Positions 18,509 to 27,324 are shown, counted from the stretch's first letter. The stretch: DNA of 64,000 bases from Verrucomicrobiota bacterium (GCA_021325145.1 JAJPHR010000096.1:43201-107200), one strand, 5' to 3'. Notes: generated from the sequence alone by a model not told the origin. Numbers and translations: made by a program.

Positions 18509-18513
18509 CGCGG

Positions 18514-19743
18514 TTACTGCGGCGCTTTCGCCTTGCCGGATTTTTTGTCGGGTTTTGGATCCGGCTTGAGGGGAAGCGTATCAAAAAACTTGTTCCATTC
18601 TTGCTCGGAAAACGCCTTGGGCGCAAGTTCCGCCTTGCTGGTTTCCGACCTGGAGGCACTGGCCAGTTGAGATGGCATTTGGACCACGTGCGGGGTCAGG
18701 AAGATGATGAGTTCCTTCTTGGTATAGGCCCGTTGCTTGTGGGTAAATAGCGCGCCGAGCAGCGGGATGTCGCCCAGCAATGGAATCTTGCTGTCGATCA
18801 CCGTCTTGTCGTTTTCCATCAGGCCGCCGATCACCACGGTTTGCCCGTCCGGCGCGACTACCACAGTGTCGGCGGAACGCAGGTCGATCACCGGCGAAAA
18901 AACGTTTGAAGAAAGCTGCTGGCCGCCGCCCGACGCCACGCTTGAAATCTGCGGCGATACAATCATCTCCACAAGCCCGTCCGTGGTGATGAACGGTGTC
19001 ACCTGCAGGATGATCCCCACGTTCTGGTAGGAAACAGTGTTGATCTGGCCACCCACCGTATCGAATCGGGTGTTGGTGATGAGCGGGATTGATTGGCCCA
19101 CCGTAATGGTGGCGGGCTGGTTGTTGCGGACCAGAATGGAAGGTTTTGATAATACCTCTGCTTTTCCCGCCGAGGCGATCGCCCGCACGGTTGCCTGGAA
19201 GTCCGAGCCCAGGACCTGATAGAGCCCGGCGCCGGTCGGCATCACGGTTTGGCCGATTGTTTGGCCGGTTGTGCCCAGTCCGGCCAGACCGAAGTTCTGG
19301 CCGATGGCATTGGTGGCAATTGTGGATGGAAAGGGATTGTGAGTATATTGACCTTCAATTCCCACATCCAATGCGTCATCGTGTTGGACTTCAAGGAACA
19401 CGACTTTGATCAATACCTGCGGCTTGGGGCGATCCAGGTTGGAAATCACCTGGCTCACGAATTCCTTGGTTTCATCATCGGTGATGACGATGACTTTGCG
19501 CGTCTCGGGATCGACGGTAATCATGGCGTCGCCGATCATGGTGTTATTATTGTAATCGCGCGTGGAAGTGCCGGTGCTCGAGGAAGACGAGGCTCCGAAG
19601 GGCGAGAACCCGCCCGTGTTGCCGCGGAAAGCCTGCCCCGCGCCGGTGCCGGTTCGCTGGCCCTGTTGGGCCTGGGCCACACCCCAACAGCAGAAGAACG
19701 CCAACGCGCAGAGCCAGCCTGCTTTGAATGCTTTTGTAATCAT
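18514..19743 (-). CDS. gspD: Type II secretin, C-terminal (pore) part encoded separately
   Basis: After its own signal peptide (LCALAFFCCWGVAQAQ) and a Gly/Ser-rich segment, the protein starts with only the second half of a secretin N-domain (MITVDPETRKVIVITDDETK). It then continues with the secretin core: VLIKVVFLEVQ, LSKPSILVRNNQPATITVGQ, GIILQVTPFI and the conserved VVIGGLMENDK..SKIPLLGDIPLLGALF. The total of 409 residues is far shorter than a normal GspD (about 650-700) because the other N-domains are in the preceding gene. It should form the outer-membrane channel through which folded proteins leave. No lipobox or pilotin site is evident. The Lys/Pro-rich tail is possibly an anchor to a partner. 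Confidence 0.88.
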   Translation of the reverse strand: MITKAFKAGWLCALAFFCCWGVAQAQQGQRTGTGAGQAFRGNTGGFSPFGASSSSSTGTSTRDYNNNTMIGDAMITVDPETRKVIVITDDETKEFVSQVISNLDRPKPQVLIKVVFLEVQHDDALDVGIEGQYTHNPFPSTIATNAIGQNFGLAGLGTTGQTIGQTVMPTGAGLYQVLGSDFQATVRAIASAGKAEVLSKPSILVRNNQPATITVGQSIPLITNTRFDTVGGQINTVSYQNVGIILQVTPFITTDGLVEMIVSPQISSVASGGGQQLSSNVFSPVIDLRSADTVVVAPDGQTVVIGGLMENDKTVIDSKIPLLGDIPLLGALFTHKQRAYTKKELIIFLTPHVVQMPSQLASASRSETSKAELAPKAFSEQEWNKFFDTLPLKPDPKPDKKSGKAKAPQ

Positions 19744-19762
19744 GGTAGTCAGGATTGTCTAA

Positions 19763-21469
19763 TCAAGGAATCGAACTCCGTCCGCCGCCGCCGCCGCCGC
19801 TGCCAAAACCCGAGCCAAACGGACTGGAACTGCTGCTGCTGTTTTGCATGGCCTGGGTCTGCCGCATGGACAGGGGATTGTTGTTTTGACTTGAGGTGCT
19901 GCCGTAGCCGCTGCGGGAACTGCTGCCGGTGCTGCTTTGGAACAAGCTCTGAAGCACAGTTTGAGCGTCCTGCGGGTCCGCGTTTTGCAGCGAAAAAACG
20001 TAAACATGTTGCTTTCTGGCCGGGTTGGAATCCAATTCCATGATCATTTTCTCGATGTCCGGCATCTGGTCCCGGGCGGCCGTGACTACGACCGACGCCG
20101 TGCGCGCATCCGGCACGGCAATGACTCGCGCCAGCCGTTTCATCCGGTCGCTCGTATCACTCGAACCTGTGTTTCCCTGCCGCCCGCCGCCGGGCTGAAA
20201 CCCGCCAAACAAGGCGCCCCGAAACCCGCCAAACTGCGGCGCGGAACGGCTGGCGTCGGTTGAATTGCTGTCGTCGGGATACAGACTGGTCAACAGGTTG
20301 CACATTTCCGTGGGATCGGCATTTTTAAGATGGAACACGCGGACTTCGGTCGAGGCTTCCACCGGCTGGTCCAGCGACTTGACCATTTCCTCCACCAGGG
20401 ACATGAGATCCTCCGGCGCGCTGACGATCAAGGAGTTGCTGTGGTCATCCGACGTTGCGGAAACGCGGGTCGTTGGCGTGTGGCCAGTGCTTCCGTCACC
20501 GGGATTGTTGCCACCCGGGCCGCCGCCAAAGGGGTTGAAGCCGCCGAACGGTCCGCCACCGCCGCCGCGGAAACGGCCAAACCCGCCGGCGCCCCCGGTC
20601 GTATTCTGCGAAGGAAAGATCGTCGTGAGGACTGTCACCAGCGACTTGGCATCCGCGAATTTGAGCGGGAAAACCTTGAGCGTATTGATGCTGGATGAAA
20701 CCGAGTCGAGCGCGTGGATAATTTCCATGATGCGCCGAATGTTGGCTTGAGTGTCGGTAATGATCAGCGAATTGCCGGCGTCGTTGGCTGAGAGGGATGT
20801 ATCGGTAGGCAGCAGTGGCGCGAGATCCTTCACGAGTTGGACGGCATTGAGCGAATGCACGGGAATGATCTGGGTGACGATCTCGGCATCCTTGGGGATG
20901 CTGGCAAAGTCATTGGTCATCCTGACGGGAGTATCTCTCCTAGTGGCTGCTTCGCGGGTGACAATGGTCAGTATGCGGTCGTCACGAAGCACGCCGTAGC
21001 CGTTTTTCTCGAGCATGTGCCGTAATAATGCGACCGAGTCATCCTTGCTCAAGGGTTGATTGCTCCAGACATCGACATTGCCTTTGACGGAGACTTCCGG
21101 ATTGATGATGAATCCGGCGGCGGTGCTCATATAATCCAGCACCCTTTCCAAAGGCACGCCGCGAAAGTTCATGATTAACCCCGGTTCGCCATTCGCGAGG
21201 ACTACCACATTTGTGGCGTCCGAGGCACTGGCCACGGTTGCCGAGGCGTTTTGTTCGGGAGTTGGTTGCGGCGTGCCGTTGGCCGGTTCGGTTGGTGGCG
21301 CAGGTTGTTCGGCAGGCGTAACCGCGGGCTCCGGCGCATTGGCCTTGGCCGCGTCCACTGCCGGCGCAGGGGCATTGGTGTCGGGAGAATCCGCGGCCAG
21401 GCAAACGATGGGTCTTGATAATCCACCGGCCAGACCGGCCAGGAGCATGACATATTTAATGGTCTTCAT
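19763..21469 (-). CDS. Type II secretin, N-domain part encoded separately
   Basis: From ATG 21469 (568 residues; an in-frame GTG at 21499 overlaps the preceding gene). A signal segment and an Ala/Pro-rich linker lead into an STN/N0 domain (GLIMNFRGVPLERVLDYMS). This is followed by three complete secretin N-domains, starting near IIPVHSLNAVQLVKDLAPLL, LKVFPLKFADAKSLVTVLTT and VRVFHLKNADPTEMCNLLTS, each with a Gly-rich loop and an 'N.LIV.A' strand. It ends with only the first half of another N-domain (VYVFSLQNADPQDAQTVLQS) and a Ser/Gly-rich tail. It lacks any pore-forming segment. The missing half-domain begins the next gene, so both products probably assemble into one periplasmic ring. Confidence 0.85.
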   Translation of the reverse strand: MKTIKYVMLLAGLAGGLSRPIVCLAADSPDTNAPAPAVDAAKANAPEPAVTPAEQPAPPTEPANGTPQPTPEQNASATVASASDATNVVVLANGEPGLIMNFRGVPLERVLDYMSTAAGFIINPEVSVKGNVDVWSNQPLSKDDSVALLRHMLEKNGYGVLRDDRILTIVTREAATRRDTPVRMTNDFASIPKDAEIVTQIIPVHSLNAVQLVKDLAPLLPTDTSLSANDAGNSLIITDTQANIRRIMEIIHALDSVSSSINTLKVFPLKFADAKSLVTVLTTIFPSQNTTGGAGGFGRFRGGGGGPFGGFNPFGGGPGGNNPGDGSTGHTPTTRVSATSDDHSNSLIVSAPEDLMSLVEEMVKSLDQPVEASTEVRVFHLKNADPTEMCNLLTSLYPDDSNSTDASRSAPQFGGFRGALFGGFQPGGGRQGNTGSSDTSDRMKRLARVIAVPDARTASVVVTAARDQMPDIEKMIMELDSNPARKQHVYVFSLQNADPQDAQTVLQSLFQSSTGSSSRSGYGSTSSQNNNPLSMRQTQAMQNSSSSSSPFGSGFGSGGGGGGRSSIP

Positions 21470-21485
21470 AACGCTTTGATTCCAG

Positions 21486-22085
21486 CTATTCCTTTTCACG
21501 TTTTTCCATAAGTCGCTTCATTACGTCGCTAATCGCGCCGGATTTGGCCGAAAAGTCAGCGGGTTTTGTTTCTGTTGAAGCTGGCGTCGCTGTCGCCGGG
21601 GCGGGAGCCTCGGAACTATCACCACGAGGGCCAATGGACCAGGGACCGCCCTCCTGACGCCTCATCTGGGTAAGCATCGGTAGTTTGATCGTTTGATTGC
21701 TGGCGGCTCCCAGCTTCACATAATCGTGCGCTATCTCCGCGACTTTGTAGCCGGCGATCACATCTCCGGGTTTTGCGGTCTTGCGAAAATCTGAACTGGT
21801 GCCGTTAAAAAAAGCAAACGTCCCTTGCGGCGAACTCATCGTCCCCGCCAGTGTGAACGATTCGGTCTGCGGCGGGCGGACGATTGGCTGTGGGTTGAAG
21901 GGGCGTCCGGGCCTGCGGTTCGGATCAAAAATGTTGCGGTCAGCGATGATCTGGAAGGATTTGAAATCCACGCCGGAAGTTGAATTGGTTTCGGCAGCGA
22001 AGGCGGCTTGGCCGAGGCCAACAAGCCCCATCAGAATCAGCCAGCATGACGTTGCGGCGGTCAGGTTGTGCAAGCTTCGCTTCAT
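21486..22085 (-). CDS. GspC/PilP-like periplasmic connector
   Basis: This 199-residue protein has a signal or membrane helix (CWLILMGLVGLGQAAFA) followed by FQIIADRNIFDPNRRPGRP, the 'RNiFdp' motif typical of GspC and related HR-domain proteins. The core (SFTLAGTMSSPQGTFAFFNG... GDVIAGYKVAEIAHDYVKL) has the short beta barrel of a homology-region/PilP domain, which contacts the N0 domain of the secretin. A long Ala/Pro/Thr linker leads to an amphipathic C-terminal helix. It overlaps the PilO-like gene upstream by four bases and is 16 bases before the secretin N-domain gene, fitting a role as the link between inner-membrane platform and secretin. Confidence 0.75.
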   Translation of the reverse strand: MKRSLHNLTAATSCWLILMGLVGLGQAAFAAETNSTSGVDFKSFQIIADRNIFDPNRRPGRPFNPQPIVRPPQTESFTLAGTMSSPQGTFAFFNGTSSDFRKTAKPGDVIAGYKVAEIAHDYVKLGAASNQTIKLPMLTQMRRQEGGPWSIGPRGDSSEAPAPATATPASTETKPADFSAKSGAISDVMKRLMEKREKE

Positions 22086-22618
22086 GGCTGCTCCTGGGTG
22101 GTAAGCACCAAACCGCTGAGTTGCACGCCCAGCGACAACTGGCGTCCATTGTCGTCACGGGAGGAGATTTCCACGCTATCGACCTTGCAACTAATCGGGT
22201 CCTTCTCCAGTTCATAGAGGAAGCGCGAAATGGTCCGAATGTCCCCGGTATAATCGGCGCGGCATTCGTAGGTCATGTAATCCTCACCGCTTTCCCGCCA
22301 CTGTGGGCGAACCTGGACAGGGGTGACTCCGCTGTTACGGGCCCAGCGGTTGATCGCCTTGAGCATGTCATCCTCGGCCAGCGAAACGTTGATCGGCAGG
22401 GTGTTGGTCCGCATCTGGTCCCAATTGCGGCGGATGACTTGACCGCGATCCATCAGTTGATGACCGTTGCTGATGGAAGTTCGCAAATCGGCGATGCGTT
22501 TGCTTCGCTCGCTCCAGCTTTTGTGGAGCGGGGAAATAATCAAACTGTCGGCGACCAATGCCAATAACCCGATGCCGGCGACGATCAGCAGTAATTTTTG
22601 TCGGTTCTTAATTTCCAC
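22082..22618 (-). CDS. PilO/GspM-like assembly platform protein
   Basis: The 178-residue protein has one N-terminal membrane helix (LLLIVAGIGLLALVADSLII), a short coiled coil (SWSERSKRIADLRTSISNG) and a C-terminal ferredoxin-like domain (TYECRADYTGDIRTISRFLY and SVEISSRDDNGRQLSLGVQL). This is the layout of PilO and GspM, inner-membrane proteins that dimerise with PilN/GspL. It overlaps genes on both sides (11 bases with the PilM-PilN fusion, four bases with the GspC-like gene). Primary-sequence similarity within this family is always low, so the call rests on topology and operon position. Confidence 0.72.
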   Translation of the reverse strand: MEIKNRQKLLLIVAGIGLLALVADSLIISPLHKSWSERSKRIADLRTSISNGHQLMDRGQVIRRNWDQMRTNTLPINVSLAEDDMLKAINRWARNSGVTPVQVRPQWRESGEDYMTYECRADYTGDIRTISRFLYELEKDPISCKVDSVEISSRDDNGRQLSLGVQLSGLVLTTQEQP

Positions 22619-24068
22619 TGGTTTTGACTCCTTCCCATTGGAAGTTAAAAGTAAATTGCAACGGTGACTGGCCGCGGACCGTTTCGGTCTTCAACTCAGA
22701 TACTTCGTTTGTATAGTTTCGCAGATGATCAAGCAGCGCCAGATAGGCCTGGTTATCACGCGCCAGGCCGCTGCAGGTCACGGTGGAAAGGTCGCGAATT
22801 TCCACGTTCTTGGCCGAGACCGACCCTTCCTCCGGAAATGATTCCGTGAGGGTCTTGACGATGCGCAAGACCCGGTAACTCCGGTCGAACCAGGGGCGGA
22901 ATTTTCTGATCTGCTGCTGCGTGTTTTGGAGTTGCGTGACCTCGGGCGCCATCGCCTGCCATTCGGAGTCGAGGCCGGAGATTTGCCACTGCTGAAACCC
23001 GAACGCGCCGCCCACGCAGAGCACCACGAAGCCCGCCGCCCCGCCGGCCCAAGCCAGTTTCTTCGAGGAGAATTTCGAGCTGTTGAAGAGCTGTTGCCAC
23101 TGGCTGACTTTTGGCGGAAGCAACTCCGGCGCGGCCGCAATGCCCTTCAAATGATTGGCGGCCAGCGCGAGGGCGGGGGAGCAGGCAATTTCCGGCGGCA
23201 GGGGCTTGTCGAATTGGGCGGCGGTGGCGCGGTCCATCACCTCCACTTTCATTCCCATTGACTCCAGCCGCGAGGAGATGGCCGTGGCGAACTGGCGCGC
23301 CAGTTCGCCGCGTCCGCACAACCGGGCGTTTTTTATTCCATCGCTTAACTCCGCCGGCAGTTGCCCGAGAGTGATGCGAATCTCCCGCGCGACCAGGTCG
23401 TCATCGATCCGCTTTTGCGCGCCCTCGCCTTCCATCACGCCATCCAAAGAGCGCAAGGCCACGATGCCGCCCCCGGCAGTGACTTGGAGTTCGAAACTGT
23501 TGCTGCCGAGCGCCAGGGTGAGGAGACCCTGGCCGGGGTTCAACGCGGCGGGTTGCAAGGCGGCCACGCCCAGCGAAAAAGTCAGAGGCTTGAGTTGTGC
23601 GGCCTTGAGCACGCTCTCCAGGGCCGCGAGATGGTTGCGCGGGACAGCCATCAATGTGGCATGCCGTTCGCCACTTGAGGCCTTTGCATGCGACTCGGCC
23701 ATGAACAAATTCTCGGGCCCGGAATGAAATCCGCGCTCGGCTTCGAGTTGCAAAAAGCCGGCCACGTCCGCCTCGGGCAATTCGGGCACCTTGGTTTGCA
23801 GGGTCAAAATCCAGTTCAACGGCAGGCATACGGCGCAACGGCGCTCGCGAATGCCCGCCTGGTCGAGATGATTGCGAATTTCCTGCCCGGCGAGTTCCGG
23901 ATCACCCGTCAATGGCGACAGCGCCAGCGTCACTCCCAACGTTTGCTGCACCTGCAACGACCCGTTCAGGCGGCGCACCACCACGGCTTCGAGGCGGTTG
24001 CCGTCCAGGGCAAGGCCGAGGATCGACGAAGGGACGCGTTTTTTGAAAATGTTCGAGAATGGAATCAT
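22608..24068 (-). CDS. PilM-PilN fusion (GspL-like platform protein)
   Basis: The first roughly 320 residues are an actin-like PilM/GspL cytoplasmic domain (ILGLALDGNRLEAVVVRR, CAVCLPLNWILTLQTKVPEL, LLTLALGSNSFELQV). A membrane helix follows (LAWAGGAAGFVVLCVGGAFGF), then a coiled coil and a periplasmic ferredoxin-like domain of PilN type. In type IV pilus systems these are two proteins; GspL combines them, and here the fusion is clear at 486 residues. It recruits the GspE ATPase and, with the PilO-like protein, forms the inner-membrane platform. Start and stop both overlap neighbouring genes by 4-11 bases. Confidence 0.82.
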   Translation of the reverse strand: MIPFSNIFKKRVPSSILGLALDGNRLEAVVVRRLNGSLQVQQTLGVTLALSPLTGDPELAGQEIRNHLDQAGIRERRCAVCLPLNWILTLQTKVPELPEADVAGFLQLEAERGFHSGPENLFMAESHAKASSGERHATLMAVPRNHLAALESVLKAAQLKPLTFSLGVAALQPAALNPGQGLLTLALGSNSFELQVTAGGGIVALRSLDGVMEGEGAQKRIDDDLVAREIRITLGQLPAELSDGIKNARLCGRGELARQFATAISSRLESMGMKVEVMDRATAAQFDKPLPPEIACSPALALAANHLKGIAAAPELLPPKVSQWQQLFNSSKFSSKKLAWAGGAAGFVVLCVGGAFGFQQWQISGLDSEWQAMAPEVTQLQNTQQQIRKFRPWFDRSYRVLRIVKTLTESFPEEGSVSAKNVEIRDLSTVTCSGLARDNQAYLALLDHLRNYTNEVSELKTETVRGQSPLQFTFNFQWEGVKTSGN

Positions 24069-25639
24069 CTTGTGTTTTGCGTAAGCAGCCAGCGATCACG
24101 GACCTGTTTTCCCAGCGCCCAACCCAGGTAGGTAAGGTCTTCACGATACAGCACAATGGGCGACGCCTGCGTGGTGTCAAAGACGAACCGGGTGCGCCGA
24201 TAGCCGCGGCCGCCATGACCCAGCGCGGCGATGTCCGCGGTGAATTGGTAACTGCGGCCCGTCAGCCAGGGACCAGTCGTGCCGGCAAGTTGCGAGGCGG
24301 TGTTTTGATCGAGCGCCTGGGTCACCCAACTCATGGAGTTCGGATTTTGCGAATTGGACTGGCGGTAGGAAACCAACTGTTGGGCGGTGCTGGCGCTCAT
24401 GCCGGGAAGACAAGCCAGCACGGCTGCGCTGGCTGTGTTCACGTTAACCAGCCCCTGGACGCGGGAACCACGCAGGCTGCCTTCGACCTGCGCGAATTCC
24501 TGGGCGGTCATTTGGCTCTTGATATAGAAATCGAGCACACTGGTGAAAGTCGGCGAAGCGCCTCCGCCGCCACCGACGGGAGGTCCACCCGTTGCCGGAC
24601 CCCGGCCGGGAGCGGCAACTCCGCCGCCGCCGCTGGAAAATCCCAGGTTCTGCACGATGGTTTGCGCGCGATCTGAACTGATGCCGTTCGTCGTCAGCAC
24701 ATTCAAGACGGTGTCGGCGGTATTGGTGGCGGCGGTGACATTGAGCCGCGGGGTGCCGTTACTCGCCACGTTTGGTTCGCGGGTATAGACCGTGACATAC
24801 TCGAGCAACCCCGAATTCAACTGGCCATCCTGGTTGTCGCTCGGTGGCAGGGTGTCGCCGTCGTTTTCATTCTGGTCGAGCACGCCGTTCAGATTCGCAT
24901 CCTCACCGTAAAGGTTGGTTGTGTCGATGTTATAAACCAGACGGAGTTCCTCCACGGTTTCAAACGGCGCGTTTTTACACAGGTATGGCGTGGGCAACCG
25001 CTGATAGGTATCCGATTCCGCGCCACCACCGCCAGTGTTTACATTCGTGCTGCGCCAGGCGATGACGTTTGCAGCCAGGTCAGCCGTCATGCCGGGCAGC
25101 AGTGACAACATGTTGCTGTCGGCATAATTGAGGTTGAGTTTGGAGGCTTCGTCGATGAGGCCGAAATTCGCGAAGGTCGGCTGATTGGTGTTGTTGGTGC
25201 GGCCAATCAGCCAGAAATGCCCGTTGCCAACCTGGACGGCCTCCGCCTGGTAGGTTTGTGGATCGGGCACTGTTCCCGGCCCAGTAATATTGTTCGAAAG
25301 CACAAAGCTGACGTAACGCACGGCTCCCTGAATGGCTTGCTCGGCTTCGATGGCCGCCACCCGGTTGTCCGACGCGCGCAACTCGAGACTCATGGAATGG
25401 CCGAAATAAAGGGCGATGCAGACGAGCCCGAACGTGATCCACATCACGATGATGAGAACGGAAGCGCGGCAATCGGAGCGTGACCATTTGGAGCCGTCGC
25501 CCGTTGGTCCAACGCCCCGCCGTTCCCCGCCCTTCGAGGGCGGGTGAACGGGGTTGACAGGGCCTTGGCGTCTCCGACGGGCGTTCAATTCGAACGCTCC
25601 GGGCAAAGGTTGTTTTTGGCGCAAGGTTCTCATCGCCAT
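24065..25639 (-). CDS. gspK: GspK-type minor pseudopilin
   Basis: ATG 25639 overlaps the stop of gspJ (TAATG). The membrane helix, RASVLIIVMWITFGLVCIAL, matches GspK, which lacks the usual Glu5 context. A large globular domain follows, with two helix-hairpin-helix-like segments (SLLPGMTADLAANVIAWRS, NVNTASAAVLACLPGMSAST) as expected in the GspK family, and an acidic calcium-site-like stretch (YGEDANLNGVLDQNENDGD). At 524 residues it is longer than enteric GspK (about 330), partly from a Gly/Pro-rich insert. Between the start and the helix, about 45 residues contain a repeat-encoded stretch (25500-25582). GspK caps the pseudopilus tip with GspI and GspJ. Confidence 0.82.
   Translation of the reverse strand: MAMRTLRQKQPLPGAFELNARRRRQGPVNPVHPPSKGGERRGVGPTGDGSKWSRSDCRASVLIIVMWITFGLVCIALYFGHSMSLELRASDNRVAAIEAEQAIQGAVRYVSFVLSNNITGPGTVPDPQTYQAEAVQVGNGHFWLIGRTNNTNQPTFANFGLIDEASKLNLNYADSNMLSLLPGMTADLAANVIAWRSTNVNTGGGGAESDTYQRLPTPYLCKNAPFETVEELRLVYNIDTTNLYGEDANLNGVLDQNENDGDTLPPSDNQDGQLNSGLLEYVTVYTREPNVASNGTPRLNVTAATNTADTVLNVLTTNGISSDRAQTIVQNLGFSSGGGGVAAPGRGPATGGPPVGGGGGASPTFTSVLDFYIKSQMTAQEFAQVEGSLRGSRVQGLVNVNTASAAVLACLPGMSASTAQQLVSYRQSNSQNPNSMSWVTQALDQNTASQLAGTTGPWLTGRSYQFTADIAALGHGGRGYRRTRFVFDTTQASPIVLYREDLTYLGWALGKQVRDRWLLTQNTR
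25500..25582 (-). repeat. Palindromic repeat inserted in frame into gspK
   Basis: The element contains a perfect 7-base stem CCCGCCC/GGGCGGG with a TTCGA loop (25526-25544) and encodes NPVHPPSKGGERRGVG in the leader before the gspK membrane helix. The composition is unlike the surrounding gene. It resembles the palindromic intergenic elements elsewhere in the window, although no second full copy was seen. Confidence 0.5.
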
Positions 25640-26334
25640 TAGTCCAGAGTCTGGGTCTGGTTGGTTCGCGCCTGTGAATAAATGGGAACCACAAATTGAA
25701 GCGGCGGAGTGGCCGGCAGATCGGTTTTCGGCGGCGTGAACGCGATGGAAACTTTGACCGCCACCGGAGTATTGGACAGCGAGGCGCTCCAGGAATCGTT
25801 CCAATTCGTGCCGTCGTAATAGGAAAATTGAAGGCTCTGCACGTCCCCGATCAATACTTGCTGATCGGGCGGGGTGGGATTAAGCGCAAGCAGGTTGCGG
25901 GTGATGCCGCGGACCAGGTCCTTGCCGGTGGCGGCCATCTTGTTGGTGGGGTCCTGCAACGAATAATCGATCTTCTGGATTGGCCCCCACGGCGCGTCGC
26001 CGTTGACAAATCCAGTGGAGGTAAAAATCTCGAGCGCCGCCGGCTGGCTCATTCCCACGCCGGCAATATCGCTGCCCATGGGACCCGCCATGACCCCAAC
26101 GGGAACAATGCCCGCCAGGTCGGCCTTCATGACCGCGACGGCGTGATCAGCGGGAAGCGCGGCTTCAACAGTCGCGGCGGTCCTGGCCCGCAAGCGAAGC
26201 GCGCTGAAAAACACCGTGTTGATCGCGGCCAAAACGATGGCAGTAACAGCCACGGCCAGGAGCATTTCGAGCAGCGTGAAAGCGCGAATGCCGGCCGGCG
26301 ATATTTCACGCCCATGATTGAGCGGGCGGTTCAT
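25639..26334 (-). CDS. gspJ: GspJ-type minor pseudopilin
   Basis: ATG 26334 overlaps the gspI stop (ATGA). The prepilin motif is AFTLLEMLLAVAVTAIVLAA, with the peptidase cleavage expected before the first Phe and Glu at position 5 of the mature protein. The leader RPLNHGREISPAGIRA is long for a type III signal. The 231-residue protein ends with a beta-rich domain (LQFSYYDGTNWNDSWSAS and VAVKVSIAF), typical of the GspJ core. It works with GspI and GspK as the tip complex that initiates pseudopilus assembly. An upstream in-frame ATG at 26499 lies wholly within gspI and is not used. Confidence 0.82.
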   Translation of the reverse strand: MNRPLNHGREISPAGIRAFTLLEMLLAVAVTAIVLAAINTVFFSALRLRARTAATVEAALPADHAVAVMKADLAGIVPVGVMAGPMGSDIAGVGMSQPAALEIFTSTGFVNGDAPWGPIQKIDYSLQDPTNKMAATGKDLVRGITRNLLALNPTPPDQQVLIGDVQSLQFSYYDGTNWNDSWSASLSNTPVAVKVSIAFTPPKTDLPATPPLQFVVPIYSQARTNQTQTLD

Positions 26335-26798
26335 TGCTGGCTGGTATCGATGAGCGTGCTCAAATGCACCAAGTGATTCTGGTTTTGGACGGTAAAAGCG
26401 ACATCCGCCGAAAGCTCGTGAATGGCGCTGGCGTTGATCGAACTGCCGTTTACAGCCGCCCGCGATGTGCCATTCCAGGTATTGTTTCGAATCGTCCAAC
26501 GGAATTGGTACGGTCCCTGATTTTCAACCCCGGTTTGCACCGTCTGGTTCCATTGACGCGCGACGATGTTCTCAGTAAGCAACCGGTCAGCGAGACGCGC
26601 TGCCAGGCTTTTGCGCTGGGCCACCTCGCCGGCAAGGCTGGCGACCCGCAGGCCATGGATGGCCACCGGAACCACGATCGCCATCAAGGCGAGCGCCGCA
26701 AGCACTTCGGCCAGCGTGAAACCGGCGCGCCGCAGACAGACCCGCGCTCGGTATTTAGCGGCGCGCGCGGTTGTAGCTGGTTTGGTTCTGAATCTCAT
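26331..26798 (-). CDS. gspI: GspI-type minor pseudopilin
   Basis: The prepilin motif reads AGFTLAEVLAALALMAIVVP, preceded by a basic leader of about 25 residues. At 155 residues it is slightly longer than enteric GspI. The C-terminal domain is short and beta-rich (YQFRWTIRNNTWNG, ADVAFTVQNQNHLVHLSTLI), which fits GspI. The annotated ATG overlaps gspH by 44 bases; a shorter start just before the prepilin helix would use a non-ATG codon. It is followed by gspJ with a four-base overlap. Role: part of the pseudopilus tip with GspJ and GspK. Confidence 0.78.
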   Translation of the reverse strand: MRFRTKPATTARAAKYRARVCLRRAGFTLAEVLAALALMAIVVPVAIHGLRVASLAGEVAQRKSLAARLADRLLTENIVARQWNQTVQTGVENQGPYQFRWTIRNNTWNGTSRAAVNGSSINASAIHELSADVAFTVQNQNHLVHLSTLIDTSQQ

Positions 26799-27324
26799 AG
26801 TTCAGTCCGTTGGCCGATTGCACGATCCAGAGCGGCTGACTGTCCCGTCCCTCAAGGGAAAAACTGTTGACGCTGGCGGGACTGACGGTGCCATCCGGCA
26901 AAAAATGAATTCCGGGCAGCTTGCTGGAGGGGCGCGCGGTTTGCGTGCCGCCTTGCACGACACCGATTCTCAAATCCTTGTCCAATGTGAAATTCACAGC
27001 TTTCCGGTCGTCATCCGTGTATCCGGCCTCCAGCCGCAAGCCGTAAGTCCCACTGCGGGAATCCAGCCAGAGCACGGTGGGAATGCCCTCGGAAATTGCC
27101 CGGCTTTGGCCGTAGTGCGTCAAGGAGAGCAATCGGAACGCTTCCGCATCCTGGGTTCGCCCGCGAAAAAAGCGAGACAACGAAGGCGCGATCAGACCGG
27201 CAGCAATCGTTATTAATGCCATTACCAGGATCAATTCGATCAGAGTAAAGGCGCGAAGCGGCCGAAAGGCCGCTTTTTCACCGCTGGTGAATTTGTATGA
27301 TGATCGTATCACGAAGAATGCCAA
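26755..27324 (-). CDS. gspH: GspH-type minor pseudopilin
   Basis: The protein has 189 residues with the prepilin motif RAFTLIELILVMALITIAAGL after a 24-residue leader. The globular part has the GspH/FimT layout: a helix (DAEAFRLLSLTHYGQSRAISEG), then short beta strands (PTVLWLDSRSGTYGL, LRIGVV, IHFLPDGTVSP). FLPDG..s is the strongest family signature. It lies 12 bases after gspG. GspH sits just under the tip of the pseudopilus and connects the tip trimer to the GspG shaft. Confidence 0.82.
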   Translation of the reverse strand: MAFFVIRSSYKFTSGEKAAFRPLRAFTLIELILVMALITIAAGLIAPSLSRFFRGRTQDAEAFRLLSLTHYGQSRAISEGIPTVLWLDSRSGTYGLRLEAGYTDDDRKAVNFTLDKDLRIGVVQGGTQTARPSSKLPGIHFLPDGTVSPASVNSFSLEGRDSQPLWIVQSANGLNYEIQNQTSYNRARR

